Shown: positions 43,808-53,556, numbered from the stretch's first letter. The stretch is 64,000 bases of DNA from Ruania alkalisoli (GCF_014960965.1 NZ_CP063169.1:4373581-4437580); one strand, 5' to 3'. Made by a program: numbers and translations. The notes: generated by a model not told the origin, from the letters alone.

Positions 43808-45271
43808 TCAGCGCACCGGGGTGGCACGCAGGACCTGCACCGCCTCACGTACGCGAGTACCGAGCGTGGCGTCCACCTGGTCCCAGTAGGCGAAAGCCCG
43901 CTCGCGGATATCCTCCGATCGCACCTGGGCCACGTGCCCGGCGATGTTGCCCACCAGACGTTCCCGGGCGGCGTCGTCGAGCACCTCACGCACGAGGGTG
44001 CCCGCCTGGCCGAAATCGTCGTCCTCGGCGTGTAGGGACTGTGCGGCCCGCTGCATCTCGCCGTCGGACTCCCAGTTGCCCTCGCCGGCAGCCGCCGGGT
44101 CGCCCGCAGGGCCACCGACGCTGTTCGGCGCGTAGACCGGAGCATCGGCCGGGCGGTAGTGGTGCCGCATGGCGCCGTCCTTGGAGTAGGAGTGCACCGG
44201 GGACTTCGGCGCGTTCACCGGCAGCTCGGCATGGTTGGTGCCCACCCGGTACCGGTGCGCGTCGGCGTAGGAGAAGATCCGGGCGAGCAGCATCTTGTCC
44301 GGGCTGGCGGCGATCCCGGGCACAAAGTTTGAGGGCGCGAACGCGGCCTGCTCGATCTGCGCGTGGAAGTTCTCCGGGTTCTTGTTCAGCGTCATCGTGC
44401 CCACCTCGATCAGCGGGTAGTCGCCCTTGGGCCACACCTTGGTGAGGTCGAACGGGTTGAACCGGTAGGTCTTGGCGTCCTCGTACGGCATCACCTGCAC
44501 CTTGAGGGTCCAGGAGGGGAAGTCGCCGGACTCGATGGCGTTGTACAGGTCGCGCCGGTGGTGATCGGCGTCCTGACCGGCGAGCTCGTCGGCCTCGGCA
44601 CCGGTGAGGAACTCGTTGCCCTGGTTCGTCTCGAAGTGGTACTTCACCCAGAACCGTTCGCCGTCTGCGTTGATCCACTGGTAGGTGTGCGAACCGAAGC
44701 CGTCCATGTGCCGCCAGGTGGCGGGGATGCCGCGGTCCCCCATCAGCCAGGTCACCTGGTGGGCGCTCTCGGGTTGCAGGCTCCAGAAGTCCCACTGCAT
44801 GTCGTTGTCGCGCAGGCCCGAGCCCGGCAGGCGCTTCTGGGAGCGGATGAAGTCGGGGAACTTGATGCCGTCGCGGATGAAGAAGACCGGCGTGTTGTTG
44901 CCCACCAGGTCGTAGTTGCCCTCGGTGGTGTAGAACTTCACCGCGAACCCGCGGGGGTCGCGCCAGGTGTCGGGGCTGCCCTGCTCACCCGCCACGGTGG
45001 AGAACCGGATCAGCATGTCGGTCTCGGTGCCCGGCTGGAACAGTGCCGCGCGGGTGTACTTCGAGACGTCACCGGTGGTGACGAAGGTGCCGAAAGCGCC
45101 GCCACCCTTGGCGTGCACCACGCGCTCGGGAACGCGCTCGCGGTTGAACTGGGCGAGCTTCTCCACCACGTAGTGGTCATGCAGGGCGATCGGTCCGGTG
45201 TTGCTGACGGTGAGCGAGTGCTGGTCGCTGGCTACCGGGGCACCGGAGTTGGTCGTGGTCACGTCGGTCAT
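43808..45271 (-). CDS. katA: Monofunctional haem catalase
   Basis: 487 residues from ATG 45271 (AAGGAGAT upstream). Catalytic H53 ([11 protein letters not shown]) and N126 ([10 protein letters not shown]), haem-ligand Y335 ([12 protein letters not shown]). Small-subunit clade catalase length. Decomposes hydrogen peroxide. Directly downstream of a Fur/PerR-type gene, which probably represses it until peroxide appears. Confidence 0.93.
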   Translation of the reverse strand: MTDVTTTNSGAPVASDQHSLTVSNTGPIALHDHYVVEKLAQFNRERVPERVVHAKGGGAFGTFVTTGDVSKYTRAALFQPGTETDMLIRFSTVAGEQGSPDTWRDPRGFAVKFYTTEGNYDLVGNNTPVFFIRDGIKFPDFIRSQKRLPGSGLRDNDMQWDFWSLQPESAHQVTWLMGDRGIPATWRHMDGFGSHTYQWINADGERFWVKYHFETNQGNEFLTGAEADELAGQDADHHRRDLYNAIESGDFPSWTLKVQVMPYEDAKTYRFNPFDLTKVWPKGDYPLIEVGTMTLNKNPENFHAQIEQAAFAPSNFVPGIAASPDKMLLARIFSYADAHRYRVGTNHAELPVNAPKSPVHSYSKDGAMRHHYRPADAPVYAPNSVGGPAGDPAAAGEGNWESDGEMQRAAQSLHAEDDDFGQAGTLVREVLDDAARERLVGNIAGHVAQVRSEDIRERAFAYWDQVDATLGTRVREAVQVLRATPVR

Positions 45272-45347
45272 GGCGATGATCTCCTTGGGTCGGGAACTCG
45301 ATGGGGTGCGCGCCGGAGCGGCGCTGCCGGTCTTCGGGGCGCGGAAC

Positions 45348-45815
45348 TCAGCGGGACGGCGAGGCGGCATGCTGGTCGGGCTCGGCGGCATCGCAGCTGG
45401 AACAGATGCCCTGGAAGAGCACATCCGCGGTCACGATGCGCATCCCCGCCGTCTCGGCGGGGGTCAGGCAGGGGGCATGTCCGACGACGCAGCTCACGTC
45501 TTCGACCGCACCGCACCGCACGCACATCACGTGGTGGTGGTTGTCGCCGATGCGGGTCTCATAGCGAGCCGGCGAGTCCGGTGTCTCGAGCTTGCGGAGT
45601 AGACCCCACTCGCTGAGGTCGCCCAGCACCTGGTACACGGACGCGGCGGTCAGGGCGGGCAGCTCGGTCCGGGCGGTCTCGAGGATGACCTCAGCCGTGG
45701 CGTGGGGGTGACGATGCGCAGCGTCGAGCACAGCGAGGCGTTGCCGCGTGACTCGCCGACCCAGCGACCGCAGGGCCGTAGCCCAGGTCTCGCTGGTCAT
45801 CGGCTTCGTGTGCAT
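45348..45815 (-). CDS. Fur-family regulator (PerR/FurA-like)
   Basis: 155 residues. Winged helix ([47 protein letters not shown]), regulatory metal region DNHHHVMC (about 91-98) and structural zinc pairs C98/C101 and C138/C141. Position in front of katA is the classic furA-katG/perR-katA layout. ATG 45815 lies 15 bases from the palindrome at 45830-45852. Zur or Fur function cannot be excluded. Confidence 0.82.
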   Translation of the reverse strand: MHTKPMTSETWATALRSLGRRVTRQRLAVLDAAHRHPHATAEVILETARTELPALTAASVYQVLGDLSEWGLLRKLETPDSPARYETRIGDNHHHVMCVRCGAVEDVSCVVGHAPCLTPAETAGMRIVTADVLFQGICSSCDAAEPDQHAASPSR

Positions 45816-45829
45816 ATGCTCAGGCTACC

Positions 45830-45852
45830 TTATTACGACACACTCGTAATAA
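45830..45852. promoter_or_regulatory. Fur/PerR box between the regulator and the MFS gene
   Basis: Perfect 9-bp arms TTATTACGA (45830-45838) and TCGTAATAA (45844-45852), 5-base spacer. This AT-rich palindrome is striking in such GC-rich DNA and sits at the start of the Fur-type gene, so autoregulation is likely. It lies 15 bases before the divergent MFS start as well. Confidence 0.75.
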
Positions 45853-45867
45853 CTGGCGAGGCGCGGC

Positions 45868-47244
45868 GTGAACCCACCCCAGCACGCCGGACTCGGCCTC
45901 ATGCGCGATAGCCTGCACGGAGTGAGCATCCTCGCCGACCTGCGCACCGTCGCCGTCCACCGCGGGTTCCGCCGTCTGTTCGCTGTACGCCTGGTGTCCC
46001 AGTCGGGCGACGGGATGTTCCAGGCCGGTCTGGCGACCCTGTTCTTCTTCTCCCCGGAGAACCTCGCCACCGCCGGTGCGGTCGCCGCCGCGTTTGCTGT
46101 GCTGCTCCTGCCGTTCACGATCGTGGGCCCGTTCGCGGGCCCGCTGCTGGACCGGTGGCGACGGCGGCAAGTGCTGTTCGTAGGCAACGCTGTGCGTGTG
46201 GTGCTCACCGCCGTCCTGGCACTACTGATGGCTACAGACGGCGTCTCGGTAGCGGTGTACGTGATCGCCCTGGTGACCTTGGGTGTCAACCGGTTCCTGC
46301 TGGCGGCGCTCTCCGCCGCCCTGCCACGGGTGGTGCCGCGCGAGCAGCTGCTGATCGCGAACACGATCAGCCCCACACTCGGCGCCGTGGCCGCTGTGAT
46401 CGGAGCGGCGCTCGGATTCCTGATCGGACTGCTGGTGCCGGCCGGGCCGGGGAAGAACGGCCTCGTGCTCACCATCGCGGCCGTCATCTTCGGCCTCGCC
46501 TCCCTGCTGGCGCTCCGACTGGGCAAGGATCAGCTCGGACCAGACCTGGTTCCCGGGGTGCGCAGCCTCGCCCAGGCATGGAAGGACGTACGCGCCACGG
46601 CGACGGATCTCGTGGCCGGCGCTCGCTACCTCGTCGCGCGCCGGACCCCGGGAGCAGCGCTCGGCGTGATGGCGATCCACCGCTTCCTGTACGGGGTGAA
46701 CTTCATCGCGCTCATCCTTATCTCCCGGAACCTGCTCACCGATCCTTCCGATGCCAGTGCGGGACTGGCCATGTTCGGTCTCCTCTCCGGGATCTCTTTC
46801 GCGGGCAACGGCCTGGCGATCGTCCTCACCCCGATCGCCCATGAACGGATGGCGCCGTCCACGTGGGTGGTGGTCTGTCTCGGCCTTGGCGCCCTCAGCC
46901 AGGTGCTGATGGCGGCGGCGCCGACCTTCGTGGTGATCGCAGCGGCCGCGGTGCTGATGGGACTGGCGGTGCAGGGAGCGAAGATCGCCGTCGACACGAT
47001 CGTGCAGCGCGATACCGCCGATACCTATCGCGGGCGCGCATTCTCGTTGTACGACACGCTGTACAACGGGGCATTCGCTGGGGCCGCGGCGGTGGCAGCC
47101 GCGGTACTGCCGGACACCGGCTGGTCCCGGGTGGTGTTCCTCGCACTTGCGGTGCTCTACGTGGTGCTCGGCATCGCCTACCGCAGAATGACCACCGTCC
47201 TGCACGACCGGCCCCGACCAGTGCCACTGGCGCCACCGCACTGA
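45868..47244 (+). CDS. MFS transporter
   Basis: 458 residues from GTG 45868 (ATG 45901 possible). About 12 hydrophobic segments, MFS motif in GPFAGPLLDRWRRRQVLFVGN (about 88-108). Divergent from the Fur-type gene and sharing its palindrome, so it may belong to the same regulon. Substrate unknown. Confidence 0.82.
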   Translation: MNPPQHAGLGLMRDSLHGVSILADLRTVAVHRGFRRLFAVRLVSQSGDGMFQAGLATLFFFSPENLATAGAVAAAFAVLLLPFTIVGPFAGPLLDRWRRRQVLFVGNAVRVVLTAVLALLMATDGVSVAVYVIALVTLGVNRFLLAALSAALPRVVPREQLLIANTISPTLGAVAAVIGAALGFLIGLLVPAGPGKNGLVLTIAAVIFGLASLLALRLGKDQLGPDLVPGVRSLAQAWKDVRATATDLVAGARYLVARRTPGAALGVMAIHRFLYGVNFIALILISRNLLTDPSDASAGLAMFGLLSGISFAGNGLAIVLTPIAHERMAPSTWVVVCLGLGALSQVLMAAAPTFVVIAAAAVLMGLAVQGAKIAVDTIVQRDTADTYRGRAFSLYDTLYNGAFAGAAAVAAAVLPDTGWSRVVFLALAVLYVVLGIAYRRMTTVLHDRPRPVPLAPPH

Positions 47245-47346
47245 GCCCCGAGCGCAGGATTCTGCGGCATCTGATCGCCCGATTTCGCGAATCGCACCGC
47301 TCGGCGCAGTGGGATGGTGGAGGTTCGAAACTGTGCTCGGCGAATG

Positions 47347-47954
47347 TCAGCCGGGCCGCTGGGCGCGGATCGCGGCATGAGGACGCACGCCCGGCTCAGC
47401 ACGAGTGTGGGTACTGCGGATCCCGAGCCCGGCGACAACGAGCCTGTCAGTCATCACCTGCACCGGCCAGCGGTAGGCGCGCACGACCTTGTGGTCGAAG
47501 GGCACCGGACCGATCTCGCCCTCCTCAGCGGCGAAGAAGCCCAGGAGCAGTTCGCCGCCGGGGCGAAGCGTCCGAGCCAGGGAAGTGAACACCGGCCCGA
47601 TCCGGACAGGCTCGGTGTGAATGATGCTGTACCACGCAAGTACTCCCGCAAGCGAGCCTCCCGGAACTCCGAGGTCCTCCGCCCGGCCCAGCCGGAACAC
47701 CGGGCCCGGATAGCGCTCCACCGCACTGGCCAGGAACTCCGGAGTGGGATCGACTCCCTCGACCTGGACCCCGAGCGATGCAGCAGGTCCGTCCACTGAC
47801 CCGGCCCGCAGCCGACATCGAGCACCGGACCGTCCAGACCACGCGCCCACATCAGCACCTGGTCGACATCCTCCGGATGTGCCGCCTCGATGGTGCCCAC
47901 CTTCGCCGCATACTCGGCTGCGCGCGCACCGTAGGCGTGCACCACTCGATCCAT
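47347..47954 (-). pseudogene. SAM-dependent methyltransferase, frameshifted
   Basis: Starting at ATG 47954 one frame encodes MDRVVHAYGARAAEYAAK and motif I LDVGCGPGQWTDLLHR, then leaves the family. From about 47778 a second frame continues LGVQVEGVDPTPEFLASAVER, LAWYSIIHTEP and LRPGGELLLGFF to the stop at 47347. One missing base near 47773-47780 explains the break (CATCG[C]CTCGGG expected). A class I methyltransferase inactivated by a 1-base deletion, or an assembly error. Confidence 0.75.
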
Positions 47955-47993
47955 GGGAACCGACACTAGCCCGCAGGCGACGCATGACATCGG

Positions 47994-48305
47994 TCAGTTC
48001 ACGCCGCGGCCGCAGCGCATGTTCACAGGAGCCGGCCTGTGCGCTGCGGGCGTCCCGCCGTCATCAGCGCCACGTGGAGCGCGCCGGGGTTCCCGGCGGT
48101 CGCGGGACTCGTGATCGGCCGGCACCTCGATCCCGTGCCAGACGCTGGAGAACGCGTCGATGCCCGAGGCCAGGTGCCGGACACCACGCCACAGCGCCGC
48201 GGCCATCATCAGGACAGCCGGGCGGTCGTCACGACGGACTGGTGTCAGGTCGTTGGCGTTGTTGGCCTTCATCACCTGCTGTGCAAGGAAGTCGTCGGAA
48301 TGCAT
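47994..48305 (-). CDS. Small hypothetical protein
   Basis: 103 residues from ATG 48305, with a helical N-terminal part (MHSDDFLAQQVMKANNAND, AVLMMAAALWRGVRHLASGIDAF) and a charged Arg/Asp-rich C-terminus. Not recognised. Divergent from the GlxA-type regulator and reachable from the same palindrome, so it may be its target. A longer frame upstream is only a shadow of the neighbour. Confidence 0.45.
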   Translation of the reverse strand: MHSDDFLAQQVMKANNANDLTPVRRDDRPAVLMMAAALWRGVRHLASGIDAFSSVWHGIEVPADHESRDRREPRRAPRGADDGGTPAAHRPAPVNMRCGRGVN

Positions 48306-48341
48306 GACTCCAGACTCGCGGGCCGAGCATTCACCCGACAG

Positions 48342-48376
48342 TGGCAGGATCGACAGGAACCGATAGTATCCTGCCA
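48342..48376 (+). promoter_or_regulatory. Promoter and operator of the GlxA-type regulator
   Basis: Inverted repeat TGGCAGGAT (48342-48350) and ATCCTGCCA (48368-48376), perfect, 17-base spacer. It overlaps a promoter-like pair, GTGGCA (48341-48346) and TAGTAT (48364-48369) 17 bases apart, just before ATG 48379. Confidence 0.55.
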
Positions 48377-48378
48377 TC

Positions 48379-49353
48379 ATGTCGCGCCCCTCTGTCACGG
48401 TGCCGCTCACCGAAGGATTGACGTTGTTCGAGATCGGCATGCCGCTGGAAGCGCTGGGATACGACTGGGACCCCGAGCGCGGGCCGCTGTATGACGTGAC
48501 TCTCTGCGGCGACCTGGAGGGCGTGCCCACCCACACGGGAGCCCGGCTCAGCCCCGCGCGTCCGCTGAGCGCATTGTCCGACGGCGACATGGTCGTGGTG
48601 CCAGGGGGAAGGCCCAGTCGGCCCATCGACCAGCAGCTGGTCCACGAGCTCCGGCGAGCGGCTGAGCAGGGCACCCGGATCGTGGCTCTGTGCACCGGCA
48701 CGTTCACACTCGCCGCAGCCGGCCTGCTCGATGGCCGCCGCGCCACCACCCACTGGCGGCACGCACCGCTCCTGCAACGGCTGTACCCCCAGATCGAGGT
48801 CGACGCGCGCGCGCTCTACGTGGAGGACGACGGCATCTTCACCAGTGCCGGCTCGGCCGCCGGCCTCGATCTGTGCCTGCACCTGATCCGGCGCGACCAC
48901 GGGGAGCGTGCAGCGAACACCATCGCGCGCAATCTGGTGATCGCATCCCACCGCGACGGGGATCAGGCCCAGTACGTCACGGCCGAGCCGCTGGAGGACC
49001 GGGCCGCCTGGCTGGATCACCTCCGGGACTGGCTCCGCACGAACCTCGTCCGCCCCGTGACCCTGACCGAGCTGGGACAGGCCGCGAACCTCTCCGCCCG
49101 CACCCTTGCCCGGCGATTCCAGCGGGACGTCGGCACTACGCCCATGCGGTGGGTGACTGCGGAACGGATTGCCGTAGCGAAAGAGCTGCTCGAGACGACC
49201 GACCTGACCGTCGACCACATCTCCTTCGACGTCGGCTTCGGATCGCCGGTGACGTTCCGCGCGGCCTTCACCCGGGAGGTCGGGATTTCACCTGGGCTCT
49301 ATCGCAGTCGCTTCTCCGCCCGAGCCCCCAGCGCCGGCACACTGACCGGATAG
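48379..49353 (+). CDS. GlxA-family AraC-type transcriptional regulator
   Basis: 324 residues. N-terminal DJ-1/PfpI-like domain (1-190) with the nucleophile-elbow cysteine C105 (ALCTGTF), and a C-terminal AraC HTH (about 220-315: LGQAANLSARTLARRFQRDVGTTP, ISFDVGFGSPVTFRAAFTREVG). Such regulators respond to small molecules through the amidase-like domain. Effector unknown. Confidence 0.85.
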   Translation: MSRPSVTVPLTEGLTLFEIGMPLEALGYDWDPERGPLYDVTLCGDLEGVPTHTGARLSPARPLSALSDGDMVVVPGGRPSRPIDQQLVHELRRAAEQGTRIVALCTGTFTLAAAGLLDGRRATTHWRHAPLLQRLYPQIEVDARALYVEDDGIFTSAGSAAGLDLCLHLIRRDHGERAANTIARNLVIASHRDGDQAQYVTAEPLEDRAAWLDHLRDWLRTNLVRPVTLTELGQAANLSARTLARRFQRDVGTTPMRWVTAERIAVAKELLETTDLTVDHISFDVGFGSPVTFRAAFTREVGISPGLYRSRFSARAPSAGTLTG

Positions 49354-49360
49354 CGCGCAC

Positions 49361-51532
49361 TCAACGACGCGCACGCATCTTCCACAGCAGCCACACGAAG
49401 TACGGAGTGCCGATCGTCGCTGTGACGAGCCCGGCGGGCAACTGGTCCGGTGCGAGGACCACGCGACCGACGATGTCAGCGACAGTCACGAGCAGGCCGC
49501 CGAGAAGCACCGCCAGCGGCAGCAGCAGCGCATGCCGCTTCCCGATCAGCATCCGGGCCGCGTGCGGCGCCACGAGCCCGACGAAGGAGATCACTCCAAC
49601 ACTTGCCGTCGCTGCGGCCGTGAGCAGGACGGCGAGCACGAGCACCCCCCGGCGCAGCTGCGGCACCTGCACCCCGAGCGAGCGGGGCGTGGTCTCGTCC
49701 AACTGCACCAGGTCCAGATCGCGGTGCCAACCGACGAGCGCGACCACGCACACCCCCAACACCACCAGCAACGGCACCAGGGAGGAGAAGTTCGCCCCAT
49801 AGGTGGAACCGCCGAGCCAGGTGATCGCCGCGTTCTGGTTCCACGGGTCGGTGCGCACCAACAGCAGCGTCGTCATCGCGCTCGCCGCAGCCCCGATCCC
49901 GACACCGACCAGCACCAGGCGCCCCTGATCAGCACCACCGCGCGCACCGAGCACGAACAGCGCCACCGTGGCGATCAGCGCCCCGACGAGCGCGCCGCCC
50001 AGGGTGGAGGCGAAGCTCACCGTGGAGCCGACCACGATGGTGATCACAGCTCCAAGCCCGGCGGAGGCGGAAATGCCAAGGATGCCTGGATCCGCGAGGG
50101 GGTTGCGGGTGATCGCCTGCACCAGCGCCCCGGCAAGAGCGAGCGCGGCTCCGGCCGCGAGCGCCGCGAGCACGCGGGGGATGCGGGTCTCCAGGATCAC
50201 CTCGATCCGCACCGAAGCCACGCCCCGCAGCCAGTTCGCCACGTCACCGAGGAGCACGGTGGAATCTCCCAGCAGGACGCCGGCGATCACGGCCGCCACC
50301 ACCAGTCCGAACGCCGCCAGGATCATCAGGTGTGGTGCGCGCCGGCCGAGCGCCGTGCCACTGCGTAGCGTGGCCAGCGCCTCACCAGCCAGGCCGGTGC
50401 GCATCCGCTGGGCCAGCACCACCATGAACGCGGCACCGAGCATCGTGGTGACCACCCCGGTGGGCAAGGTGACCCCGGAGACGGCGCCGAACGCCGCACG
50501 CACGGCAACGTCCGCCGTCAGGACGAGCGCGATGCCGGCCACGGCACTGACGGGAATGAGGACGCGGTGCATGCGCAGCGGCGGTACGGCGCGGGCGAGC
50601 ATGCGCATCATCGCGGGCGCGCACAGACCGACGAAACCGATCGGACCAGCCACCGTGACCGCCGTCGTGGCCAGGAGGACCGCGAAGGCGACCAGTGTGA
50701 TGCGGGTGCGGCCCACGGCCACCCCGAGAGAGCGCGCGGCGTCGTCGCCGAGCTGGAGCAGATCGAGGCGGCGCCCCAGCACCATGAGCGCAAGAATCCC
50801 GACGACGACCACCGGGGCCAGGGCGGTGACCGCACCGGCGCCGTTCTGCGCCAGCGTGCCCGCCCCCCAGGCGAACAGTCCCTGGGTCTGCCACGGGAAG
50901 AGCACCAGCAGCACGGAAGTGATCGCGGATAGCCCGAACGTGAGGGCGGATCCCGCCAGCACCAGCCGGATTGCCGAGATCTGCGCCCCTGCCGAGACCG
51001 CGATGACCACGGCCGCAGCCCCGAGTCCTCCCAGGAAGGCGACGGTGACGTTCCCGAACAGGCCGAGCGGGATGCCGGTGACCGCCAGGATGGTCAGGGC
51101 GAGGTAGGCACCGGCGTTGACGGCAGTGGTGTCCGGGGAGGCGAGCGGGTTTCGGGCAACCCCTTGCATCGCGGCTCCGGCGGCACCGAGCGCCGACCCG
51201 ACCATGAGGGCGGCGAGCAGACGCGGCAGGCGCGACTGCGCGAGGACCGCCCCGTCGGTACCGGCAGCCTGACCGGTGAGGACCTGCCAGAGGCCGGCGA
51301 GGTCGAGGTCGGCGGTTCCTTGGGTGAGATGGAGAACGACGGCGCCAGCCAGCCAGAAGAGCACTACCAGCATGACCAGCACTGTCATGGTCACCGCCCA
51401 CCGCGAGCGCGCCGTGGTGGGCGAGCTCGCGGCGGATCCGGGCGCATCGGGCGTGATCGGCTTGGCAGCCTGTGCTGCGACCTGCCCTGATACCGGTGGC
51501 CGCACGAGCTGCTGGGTGACGCCGTCGTTCAT
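49361..51532 (-). CDS. Siderophore ABC transporter permease, fused FecCD tandem (FhuB-like)
   Basis: 723 residues from ATG 51532. Two FecCD modules in tandem (about 45-385 and 386-723), each with the SRLPRLLAALMVGSALGAAGAAMQGVARNPLA/ TRIPRVLAALAAGAALALAGALVQAITRNPLADP motif, together about 18-20 membrane segments. The fusion gives a single-chain permease, as in FhuB. ATG follows the substrate-binding gene directly. Imports ferric siderophores. Confidence 0.87.
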   Translation of the reverse strand: MNDGVTQQLVRPPVSGQVAAQAAKPITPDAPGSAASSPTTARSRWAVTMTVLVMLVVLFWLAGAVVLHLTQGTADLDLAGLWQVLTGQAAGTDGAVLAQSRLPRLLAALMVGSALGAAGAAMQGVARNPLASPDTTAVNAGAYLALTILAVTGIPLGLFGNVTVAFLGGLGAAAVVIAVSAGAQISAIRLVLAGSALTFGLSAITSVLLVLFPWQTQGLFAWGAGTLAQNGAGAVTALAPVVVVGILALMVLGRRLDLLQLGDDAARSLGVAVGRTRITLVAFAVLLATTAVTVAGPIGFVGLCAPAMMRMLARAVPPLRMHRVLIPVSAVAGIALVLTADVAVRAAFGAVSGVTLPTGVVTTMLGAAFMVVLAQRMRTGLAGEALATLRSGTALGRRAPHLMILAAFGLVVAAVIAGVLLGDSTVLLGDVANWLRGVASVRIEVILETRIPRVLAALAAGAALALAGALVQAITRNPLADPGILGISASAGLGAVITIVVGSTVSFASTLGGALVGALIATVALFVLGARGGADQGRLVLVGVGIGAAASAMTTLLLVRTDPWNQNAAITWLGGSTYGANFSSLVPLLVVLGVCVVALVGWHRDLDLVQLDETTPRSLGVQVPQLRRGVLVLAVLLTAAATASVGVISFVGLVAPHAARMLIGKRHALLLPLAVLLGGLLVTVADIVGRVVLAPDQLPAGLVTATIGTPYFVWLLWKMRARR

Positions 51533-51533
51533 G

Positions 51534-52547
51534 TCAGGCTCCGAGCACCCGGACGAGATCGTCCGACCAGGCCGCCATCGAGGACGGGCCGCCATAGGCC
51601 CAGATGCCGACCGCGGCCTCGTGCACCTGCCCTGACTGCACGAACGGCAGGTTCTCCCACAAGGGGTTACCGGCCATCGAGGTCTCGACCGGGTCGTCCT
51701 CGCCGTCGTTGCCCCAGTACAGGAACTGGGTGTCATCGGGGAGCTGGGTCAAGCCCTCGAGGTCGAGATAGGACAGGCCGTAGCCGTCGTCGCCCGGGTC
51801 CTCCCAGGCGCTGGCCAGGCCCATCTCGAGGGCGACTGCCTGCACGCTCGAGCGGGGACCGTGCATGCGGATGCTCAGGGTGGAACCCTCGGCGTAGGGG
51901 GATGTGAGCACGACTGGGGTGCCGGCCAGGCCCGCCGCCTCGATCGCGGCGGTGTTCTCAGCGATGGTGGCGTCGAAGTCGGCGAGCGCCTGCTCGGCCT
52001 CGGCGTCCTTGCCCAGCAGGGAGGCGACTGTCTCCAACGAGGACCGCATCGTGCCGAGTGGGTCGGCGCCGTCGGCGCTCTGCAGCAGCACGACGGGTGC
52101 GATGCGGCTGATCTGCTCCATCGCGTCTTCTGGGATCGAGGTGGGACTGCCGATGATCAGGTCCGGTTCGAGCTCGGCGATCGCCTCGATGCTCGGCTCA
52201 CGCCGGGTGCCGACGTCGCGGGGTTCGGTGCGCAGTGGCTCGGCGTTGCCGACCCAGCTCGTGTAGCCCTCGACATCGGACAGGCCGACGAGGTCGACCC
52301 CCAGCGTCGTGACCATCTCCGCCTGGTTCCACTCGAGCGCCACCACATCCTCGGCGGGCGCCTCGAGGGTGACCTCCTCACCATTGGCGTCGGTGACGGT
52401 GATGGGACCGGCAGCGGGGTCGGCCGCGGCGTCAGTCTCGCCGCCGGCGGTCTCGTCGGCGTCTGCCGCCGGGTCGGTGGTGCCGCACGCGGCGAGGGCA
52501 GTCGCGGCCAGGAGGGCGGTCGCGATCAGGGCAGGGGTTCGTCTCAT
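51534..52547 (-). CDS. Iron-siderophore ABC transporter substrate-binding lipoprotein
   Basis: 337 residues. Lipobox TALAAC (around residue 21), acidic linker, then the TroA/FhuD-type fold: VVALEWNQAEMVTTLGVDLVGL (about 68-89), IAELEPDLIIGSP and a C-terminal lobe ending VRVLGA. Binds an Fe(III)-siderophore. Middle gene of the ATPase-binding protein-permease operon. Confidence 0.86.
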   Translation of the reverse strand: MRRTPALIATALLAATALAACGTTDPAADADETAGGETDAAADPAAGPITVTDANGEEVTLEAPAEDVVALEWNQAEMVTTLGVDLVGLSDVEGYTSWVGNAEPLRTEPRDVGTRREPSIEAIAELEPDLIIGSPTSIPEDAMEQISRIAPVVLLQSADGADPLGTMRSSLETVASLLGKDAEAEQALADFDATIAENTAAIEAAGLAGTPVVLTSPYAEGSTLSIRMHGPRSSVQAVALEMGLASAWEDPGDDGYGLSYLDLEGLTQLPDDTQFLYWGNDGEDDPVETSMAGNPLWENLPFVQSGQVHEAAVGIWAYGGPSSMAAWSDDLVRVLGA

Positions 52548-52576
52548 GGGTCCTTCCTCGGGTGGAGGGTCGCGGG

Positions 52577-53416
52577 TCAGGCGGGGCGTACTGCCCCGGC
52601 CGACCCGGCCGGGCGCCGCAGCAGCTGCCGCGGCACGTCCACGTGGGGCACGCCGGAGGTGGCGCGCTCGACCACGATGTCGATCTCGAAGACCTCGGTG
52701 AGGAGGCCGCCGTCGAGTGCTTCAGTGGGCGGCCCGTCCGCCACGACGCTGCCCTGGCTGAGAACCACGACCCGGTCGGCAAGTGCGGCGGCCTGATTGA
52801 GGTCGTGGAGCACCGCCCCGACGGCGATGCCGTGGTCGTCGGCGAGCTCGCGGATGAGTTCGAGCACCTCCACCTGGTAGCGCAGGTCGAGGTGATTGGT
52901 GGGTTCGTCGAGCAACAGGACGTCGGTGTGCTGGGCGAGGGCGCTGGCGATCCACACGCGCTGCAGCTGACCGCCGGAGAGTTCGTCGATCATGTCGTTC
53001 GACCGGTCGGTCAGGCGGGTGAGCTCGAGGGCGTGCTCGATCCGGGCGCCGCCGTCCGGATCGCTGCCGCGCCACCGCGATCGGTGCGGGTGACGCCCGA
53101 ACTCGACGGCGTCGCGCACGGTGATTCCCACGGGGGTGGGCCGGCTCTGGGCGAGCATCGCGATCTCCCGCGCGAACTCCCGGGCGGAGAGGGCGCGCGC
53201 GTCACGACCGTCGCGCAGCGTCACCGCCCCGGTGCGCATGTGCTGCAGGCGAGCGATGCCGCGCAGGAAGGTTGACTTCCCGGACCCGTTGGGGCCGACC
53301 AGGGCGGTGACCTGACCGGAGGTGAGCGTGAGCTGTGCGTCGCTGACGACGTCGCCGGCACCGTAGGTGATCGACACCTGCTCGGCACGCAGCCAAGGGT
53401 TCGCACTCGCGCTCAT
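52577..53416 (-). CDS. Siderophore ABC transporter ATP-binding protein
   Basis: 279 residues from ATG 53416, with GGAGAG just upstream; ATG 53428 is an alternative. Walker A GPNGSGKST, Q-loop AMLAQ, signature LSGGQLQR, Walker B VLLLDEPTNHLDL, H-loop VLHDLN: the FepC/FhuC pattern. First gene of the operon, with an iron box at its promoter. Confidence 0.88.
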   Translation of the reverse strand: MSASANPWLRAEQVSITYGAGDVVSDAQLTLTSGQVTALVGPNGSGKSTFLRGIARLQHMRTGAVTLRDGRDARALSAREFAREIAMLAQSRPTPVGITVRDAVEFGRHPHRSRWRGSDPDGGARIEHALELTRLTDRSNDMIDELSGGQLQRVWIASALAQHTDVLLLDEPTNHLDLRYQVEVLELIRELADDHGIAVGAVLHDLNQAAALADRVVVLSQGSVVADGPPTEALDGGLLTEVFEIDIVVERATSGVPHVDVPRQLLRRPAGSAGAVRPA

Positions 53417-53433
53417 CGGGCTCTCCATGGAAG

Positions 53434-53452
53434 TAAGGTTCCACTTACCTAA
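53434..53452. promoter_or_regulatory. DtxR/IdeR-type iron box upstream of the siderophore operon
   Basis: TAAGGTTCCACTTACCTAA (53434-53452), on the minus strand TTAGGTAAGTGGAACCTTA, agrees with the consensus TTAGGTTAGGCTAACCTAA at about 14 of 19 positions, differing mainly in the centre. It lies 18 bases before the ATPase start, so an iron-loaded IdeR-type repressor would block transcription. Confidence 0.65.
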
Positions 53453-53556
53453 CCAAGGCTACCCTCACTCAGCACGAACGTCTCACTGGGCGAGACGCCA
53501 CGTACGCCGAGTGGGGTGAGCGACCGTGGGTGAAGGCGGGCGGTGACGCGATGGCG

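Noticed and set aside
47245-47346. Intergenic stretch with CTGCG and CGCAG considered as a terminator
   Set aside because: Only 5-bp pairing with a long loop, so not supportable.
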